This document shows positions 21,599 to 25,103 of a DNA stretch of 25,103 bases, piece by piece (position 1 is the first letter of the stretch; the number at the start of each line of letters is the position of its first letter). The position numbers were made by a program, and so were the translations under genes. Source of the DNA: Acidobacteriota bacterium (GTDB lineage: Bacteria; Acidobacteriota; Vicinamibacteria; Vicinamibacterales; Vicinamibacteraceae); the NCBI GenBank assembly GCA_023429845.1, contig JAEZCY010000301.1, positions 1-25,103 of the forward strand, written 5' to 3'. Below the pieces are notes generated by a model, which was given only the letters and a program-made list of their open reading frames with translations, did no database searches and was not told the DNA's origin.

Positions 21599-23965
21599 AT
21601 GACACGCCACCCGTCATCATCTTCCGAGACGTCACCTTCCCCACTCACGGGCGCGTCGTTCGGAACGTGGACGTGGACCCCGACGACCGATGCGCTGGTC
21701 TTCGAACCGGGGCTGCGGGCGCTGCTTGCGGTACCTGCCACCGTCACCCTGCACGACTGGCTCGGGCGCATCGATGCTCTGGAGCGCGACGCCGTGAGCC
21801 ACGCGTGGCTCGCCGTGCTCGAGGACGGGCACGACCGTGAACAGCAGTTCACGGTGGACACGCCCGCGGGGCGGCGGCGCTTCCTTTTCCGCGCCCGCCG
21901 GGCAGAAGCGGAGCCCGGAGTGCCGAGTCGGGTAGTGGGCGTACTGCTCGACGTGACCGCCAGCGCCCGTCTCGCGGCGCTCGCCGAACAACGGACCAGG
22001 TCACAGGAAGAACGGCTCCATCTCGCCCAGGAAGCCGGTCGCGTCGGGTCGTTCGAGTGGCTGGTTCCCGAGGACTGCGTCGAGTGGTCCGCCGAACTGG
22101 AGCGTCTCTACGGGGTGCCGGCCGGCACTTTCGGCAACACCTTCACGCGGTGGGCGGAACACGTGCACCCCGACGACGTCGCCACGGTGGTGGCGCGTAT
22201 ACAGCGCAGCATGGGCCGGCACGACGACCGCTGCGAGTTCGAGTTCCGTGCCCGGCTGCCGTCGGGCGTCCATCGCTGGCTGGCGGCCCGCGTCCGCTTC
22301 ACGTACGACGCAGACGGGACGCCACTCCGCGTCGTCGGTATCAACGTCGACATCGACGCGCGCAAGCAGGCCGAGACCGCGTTGCGCGACAGCGAATCCT
22401 GGTTCCGGCACCTCGCGGACTCGCTGCCGATCATGGTGTGGGCCGCGAACACCGACGGCGACCTCGACTACGTGAACGCGACGTGGCGGCGCTACACCGG
22501 CGAGCTCGAGCTGGACGAGTGGGAGCGGGCGATCCATCCCGACGACGTCGCGCCGTTGCGTGAGCGGTGGGCTGCGGCGCGCGCCCGACGCGAACGCTAC
22601 GAGGCACGCTGCCGCATGCGGCGCGCGGCAGACGGCACGTGGCGGTGGCACTCGGTCCGCGCCGTGCCCATCTGCGATCCGGCAGGCGTGCTGATTCGCT
22701 GGCTCGGGGCGCTCGTGGACGAGCACGAGTTGCGGATGCTCGTCGAACAGAACCAGGCCCTGCTCGCCTCCGAACAGCGAGCGCGGCAGGCGGCCGACGA
22801 CGCCGCCCGCATGAAGGACGAGTTCCTGGCAACCCTCGGGCACGAGCTCAGGACGCCATTGAACGCGATCACCGGGTGGACCAGCCTGCTGAAGCGTGGC
22901 GGACTGACCAACGACGACACAGCCAGGGCAATCGAGGTGATCGAACGCAACGCGCTTGCGCAGCGTGAGTTGATCGACGAGTTGCTCGACGTGAGCCGCA
23001 TCATCTCCGGCCACGTGCGACTGGACCTGCAGCCGGTGTATCTCGAGGACGTTGTCGCGGAGGCGGTCGCGGCCATCGCTCCCATGGCCGATGCCCGCGG
23101 GCTGCGCGTGGACTCGGCCATCAATCCGGTCCCCGAACCCATCGTCGGCGATCGGGTGCGACTGCAGCAGGTGCTTGGCCATCTGCTGGACAACGCCGTG
23201 AAGTTCACGCCGGCGGGCGGCCATGTGCGGGTCAGCCTCGACACGGTCGGCGACGAGGCGAGGATCAGCGTGCGCGACAGCGGCGTGGGCATCACGCCGT
23301 CGTTCCTGCCGGCGGTGTTCGAACGGTTTCGGCAGGCTGAATCGCCCAGCGTGCGGCGGTTCGGTGGCCTCGGCCTCGGGCTCTCCATCGTTCGACAGAT
23401 CGTGCATATGCACGGAGGCCGCGTCGAGGCGGCCAGCGAGGGCGAGGGACTCGGTGCGGAGTTCACGGTCACGCTGCGGCTCGACGGCGCGGTGGCGACG
23501 GCATCGCCGGCACGAGCGGCGCCACGCGCCGGCGACAGCGGCGCTCCGCCACTGCGCGGGCTGTCGATCCTCATCATCGAGGACGATCCGGACTCACGCG
23601 AGATGCTGAGCGTGCTGCTGGAGAACGTCGGCGCGGTGCCCGTGGCGGCGGCCAGCGTCAGCGAGGCCCTTCGACTGCTCGGCGACCTCCAGATCGACGT
23701 CGTGCTGAGCGACATCGGCATGCCCGAACGCGACGGCTTCGATCTGATCCGGGCGCTGCGAAGCTTCGACAACCCGCGCGTGCGGACGGCGCCGGCGCTG
23801 GCGGTCACCGCCTTCACCCGCCACGAGGATCGCGAACGCATTCTCGCCGCAGGCTTCGACGCGCACGTCAGCAAGCCGGTCGAGCCACTCGAACTGTTTC
23901 GGGCCATCGCCGAGGTGACACATCGTCGAGCCGTTGACGCGGCCCAGGACGAGCCGCCGTCCTGA
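21599..23965 (+). CDS. Multi-PAS hybrid histidine kinase with receiver domain
   Basis: A 788-residue soluble sensor kinase. A poorly conserved N-terminal PAS-like domain (about 20-120) is followed by two clearer PAS domains. One is at about 140-255 (AGRVGSFEWLVPEDCVEWSA, ending RVVGINVDIDARKQAE) and one at about 265-385 (LADSLPIMVWAANTDGDLDY). HisKA has H415 in LATLGHELRTPLNAITGW. The ATPase domain has DNAVKFTPAGG, DSGVGI and GGLGLGLSIVRQIV. A receiver at about 655-775 has D705 (LSDIGMPERDG) and K759 (VSKPVEP). There is no membrane helix, so the signal is intracellular or diffusible; no haem- or flavin-binding signature was identified. The ATG at 21599 has only a weak ribosome site. Its output partner is not obvious here. 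Confidence 0.93.
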   Translation: MTRHPSSSSETSPSPLTGASFGTWTWTPTTDALVFEPGLRALLAVPATVTLHDWLGRIDALERDAVSHAWLAVLEDGHDREQQFTVDTPAGRRRFLFRARRAEAEPGVPSRVVGVLLDVTASARLAALAEQRTRSQEERLHLAQEAGRVGSFEWLVPEDCVEWSAELERLYGVPAGTFGNTFTRWAEHVHPDDVATVVARIQRSMGRHDDRCEFEFRARLPSGVHRWLAARVRFTYDADGTPLRVVGINVDIDARKQAETALRDSESWFRHLADSLPIMVWAANTDGDLDYVNATWRRYTGELELDEWERAIHPDDVAPLRERWAAARARRERYEARCRMRRAADGTWRWHSVRAVPICDPAGVLIRWLGALVDEHELRMLVEQNQALLASEQRARQAADDAARMKDEFLATLGHELRTPLNAITGWTSLLKRGGLTNDDTARAIEVIERNALAQRELIDELLDVSRIISGHVRLDLQPVYLEDVVAEAVAAIAPMADARGLRVDSAINPVPEPIVGDRVRLQQVLGHLLDNAVKFTPAGGHVRVSLDTVGDEARISVRDSGVGITPSFLPAVFERFRQAESPSVRRFGGLGLGLSIVRQIVHMHGGRVEAASEGEGLGAEFTVTLRLDGAVATASPARAAPRAGDSGAPPLRGLSILIIEDDPDSREMLSVLLENVGAVPVAAASVSEALRLLGDLQIDVVLSDIGMPERDGFDLIRALRSFDNPRVRTAPALAVTAFTRHEDRERILAAGFDAHVSKPVEPLELFRAIAEVTHRRAVDAAQDEPPS

Positions 23966-23991
23966 CGAGCCGCTGCGGTAGGATGCGCGCG

Positions 23992-24987
23992 ATGCGCTCC
24001 CTTGCTGCCTGCCTGCTGCTCGCGGTTCCGGCCGTCCTGGCACCTGATGCCGGCGCCGAGACCCACCGCTTCACTCCCACCCACGGCGTCCCGACTTTCG
24101 CCGTGCGCCCGCCGGTGCTCACCGTACGTCCCGGCGACATCGTCGAATCGCAGACGTTCTCCACGCCTGACGACTACTACGCGCGCGCCGGTGGCGCCTG
24201 GCCCGGCGAGGTCGGTCCCTTCCTGATCGAAGGCCTCACGACGGCCGACACGCTCGTCGTGAAGATTCTGCGGCTTCGTCCCAACCGCGACACGGCGGTG
24301 TCAGCCGTCGTGCCCAACGGCATCAGTGCAGTGGCCGGTGATTCGCGCACGCGGATCCTCAACGACCCGCTGCCCGCGCGCCGCTTCGTATGGCAACTCG
24401 ATCGGGCGCGCAACGTCGGCATCCTCGACCTCCCGAACTCGGCGAGCAAGCGGATCGAACTGCCGCTGCGTCCGATGCTCGGCCGCGTGGCCGTGGCTCC
24501 CGCTGGCCAGGAAGCATGGGGCGGGCTGTGGCCCGGCAACTTCGGCGGCAACATGGACGCGTCCGACATCGGCGAAGGTGCGACCGTGTACCTGCCGGTG
24601 TTCCACGCGGGCGGCTATTTCTATTTCGGGGACGGGCACGCGCTGCAGGGCGACGGCGAGATCGTCGGGTCGGGCCTCGAGACGACGATGGACGTGACGC
24701 TGCAGTTCGACGTGATCAAGGGACAGAAGATTGCCTGGCCCCGCATCGAGGACGACACGCACATCATGGTGGCGGGCAGTGTGCGTCCGCTCGTGGACGC
24801 CTTCCGCATCGCCCACGTCGAGTTGATCCAGTGGCTGGTGGACGACTACGGGTTCGAGAAGCTCGAGGCCTACCAGGTGGTGTCGCAGGCTGGTCTCGCA
24901 CGGGTAGCCAACGTCGTGGACCCGAACTACACCGTCGTCGCGAGGTTCCCGAAATCCGCCCGGCCAGCTAAGGTTCCCCGGCGCTGA
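23992..24987 (+). CDS. Exported acetamidase/formamidase-family protein
   Basis: A 331-residue member of the acetamidase/formamidase (FmdA_AmdA) family, which hydrolyses short-chain amides. Family hallmarks are THGVPTFAVRPPVLTVRPGD near the mature N-terminus, FGGNMDASDIGEGATVYLPV and FHAGGYFYFGDGHALQGDGE in the core, and VSQAGLARVANVVDPNYTVV near the end. A signal peptide is clear (MRSLAACLLLAVPAVLAPDA, likely cleaved after AGA at 22), so the protein is probably periplasmic. The ATG at 23992 is preferred over 23983 because TAGGA lies about eight bases upstream and would be too close to the earlier ATG. It starts 26 bases after the hybrid kinase. The substrate cannot be told from sequence. Confidence 0.9.
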   Translation: MRSLAACLLLAVPAVLAPDAGAETHRFTPTHGVPTFAVRPPVLTVRPGDIVESQTFSTPDDYYARAGGAWPGEVGPFLIEGLTTADTLVVKILRLRPNRDTAVSAVVPNGISAVAGDSRTRILNDPLPARRFVWQLDRARNVGILDLPNSASKRIELPLRPMLGRVAVAPAGQEAWGGLWPGNFGGNMDASDIGEGATVYLPVFHAGGYFYFGDGHALQGDGEIVGSGLETTMDVTLQFDVIKGQKIAWPRIEDDTHIMVAGSVRPLVDAFRIAHVELIQWLVDDYGFEKLEAYQVVSQAGLARVANVVDPNYTVVARFPKSARPAKVPRR

Positions 24988-25014
24988 CGTCGACGACAGC
25001 GGTCGAGAACAGAA

Positions 25015-25046
25015 ACGGCCGGAACTCCTTGCGGAATTCCGGCCGT
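25015..25046 (-). terminator. Strong terminator hairpin, best read on the minus strand
   Basis: Arms of 14 bases (ACGGCCGGAACTCC and GGAATTCCGGCCGT) pair with one mismatch around TTGC. On the minus strand the stem is followed by a T-rich stretch (TTTCTGTTCT), fitting termination of the tRNA-Pro transcript 11 bases upstream. It would also serve the convergent amidase gene. Confidence 0.8.
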
Positions 25047-25057
25047 CTGCGAATTTC

Positions 25058-25103
<46 letters not shown>

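Noticed and set aside
22597..24084. Minus-strand open frame of 495 codons opposite the PAS hybrid kinase
   Set aside because: Ser/Arg/Thr-rich with no domain; it crosses the kinase and amidase genes, both with strong family motifs.

Overview
The window is GC-rich, densely packed bacterial chromosome with many GTG starts and stop/start overlaps. It carries a flagellar basal-body and hook operon, sigma-54-type regulation, chemotaxis genes and several large hybrid kinases. This suits a motile, free-living Gram-negative bacterium. An acidobacterial (Vicinamibacteria-like) origin is my best guess from overall style; no marker gene here proves it.

Region 1 (about 1-8150, minus strand): a flagellar operon in the order flgB-flgC-fliE-fliF-fliG-fliH-fliI-fliJ-flgD-flgE, continuing past the left edge. 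It builds the proximal rod, MS ring, C-ring rotor, export ATPase complex, hook cap and hook. No fliK is present at its usual place between fliJ and flgD, and FlgD is a short 118-residue form. A well-spaced sigma-54 -24/-12 element lies just upstream of flgB.

Region 2 (about 8297-11236): flagellar-type regulation. A stand-alone response regulator (minus) is divergent from an NtrC/FlrC-class sigma-54 activator (plus), which is tail-to-tail with a short sensor-less histidine kinase (minus). Kinase, activator, sigma-54 RNA polymerase and the flgB promoter form a plausible circuit.

Region 3 (11352-13111, plus): a tight cheY - cheX-like - HDOD operon, linking CheY dephosphorylation to an HDOD signalling protein.

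Region 4 (13083-16697, minus): a GAF hybrid histidine kinase, a membrane-anchored TPR protein, tRNA-Arg(CCT), adenine phosphoribosyltransferase and acylphosphatase, mostly housekeeping.

Region 5 (16698-19008, plus): a 0.4-kb leader with a strong hairpin, then a three-gene cassette. It encodes a secreted Cys-rich protein with a phospholipase A2-type CCxxHDxC motif, a four-helix membrane protein and a 60-residue hydrophilic protein. This is the least familiar part of the window.

Region 6 (19034-25103): an eRF1-like (baeRF/VLRF1-type) protein, a small acidic protein, a DUF72 protein, a triple-PAS hybrid kinase, an exported acetamidase/formamidase-family protein, a strong terminator, and the 3' part of tRNA-Pro(CGG) cut by the window end.
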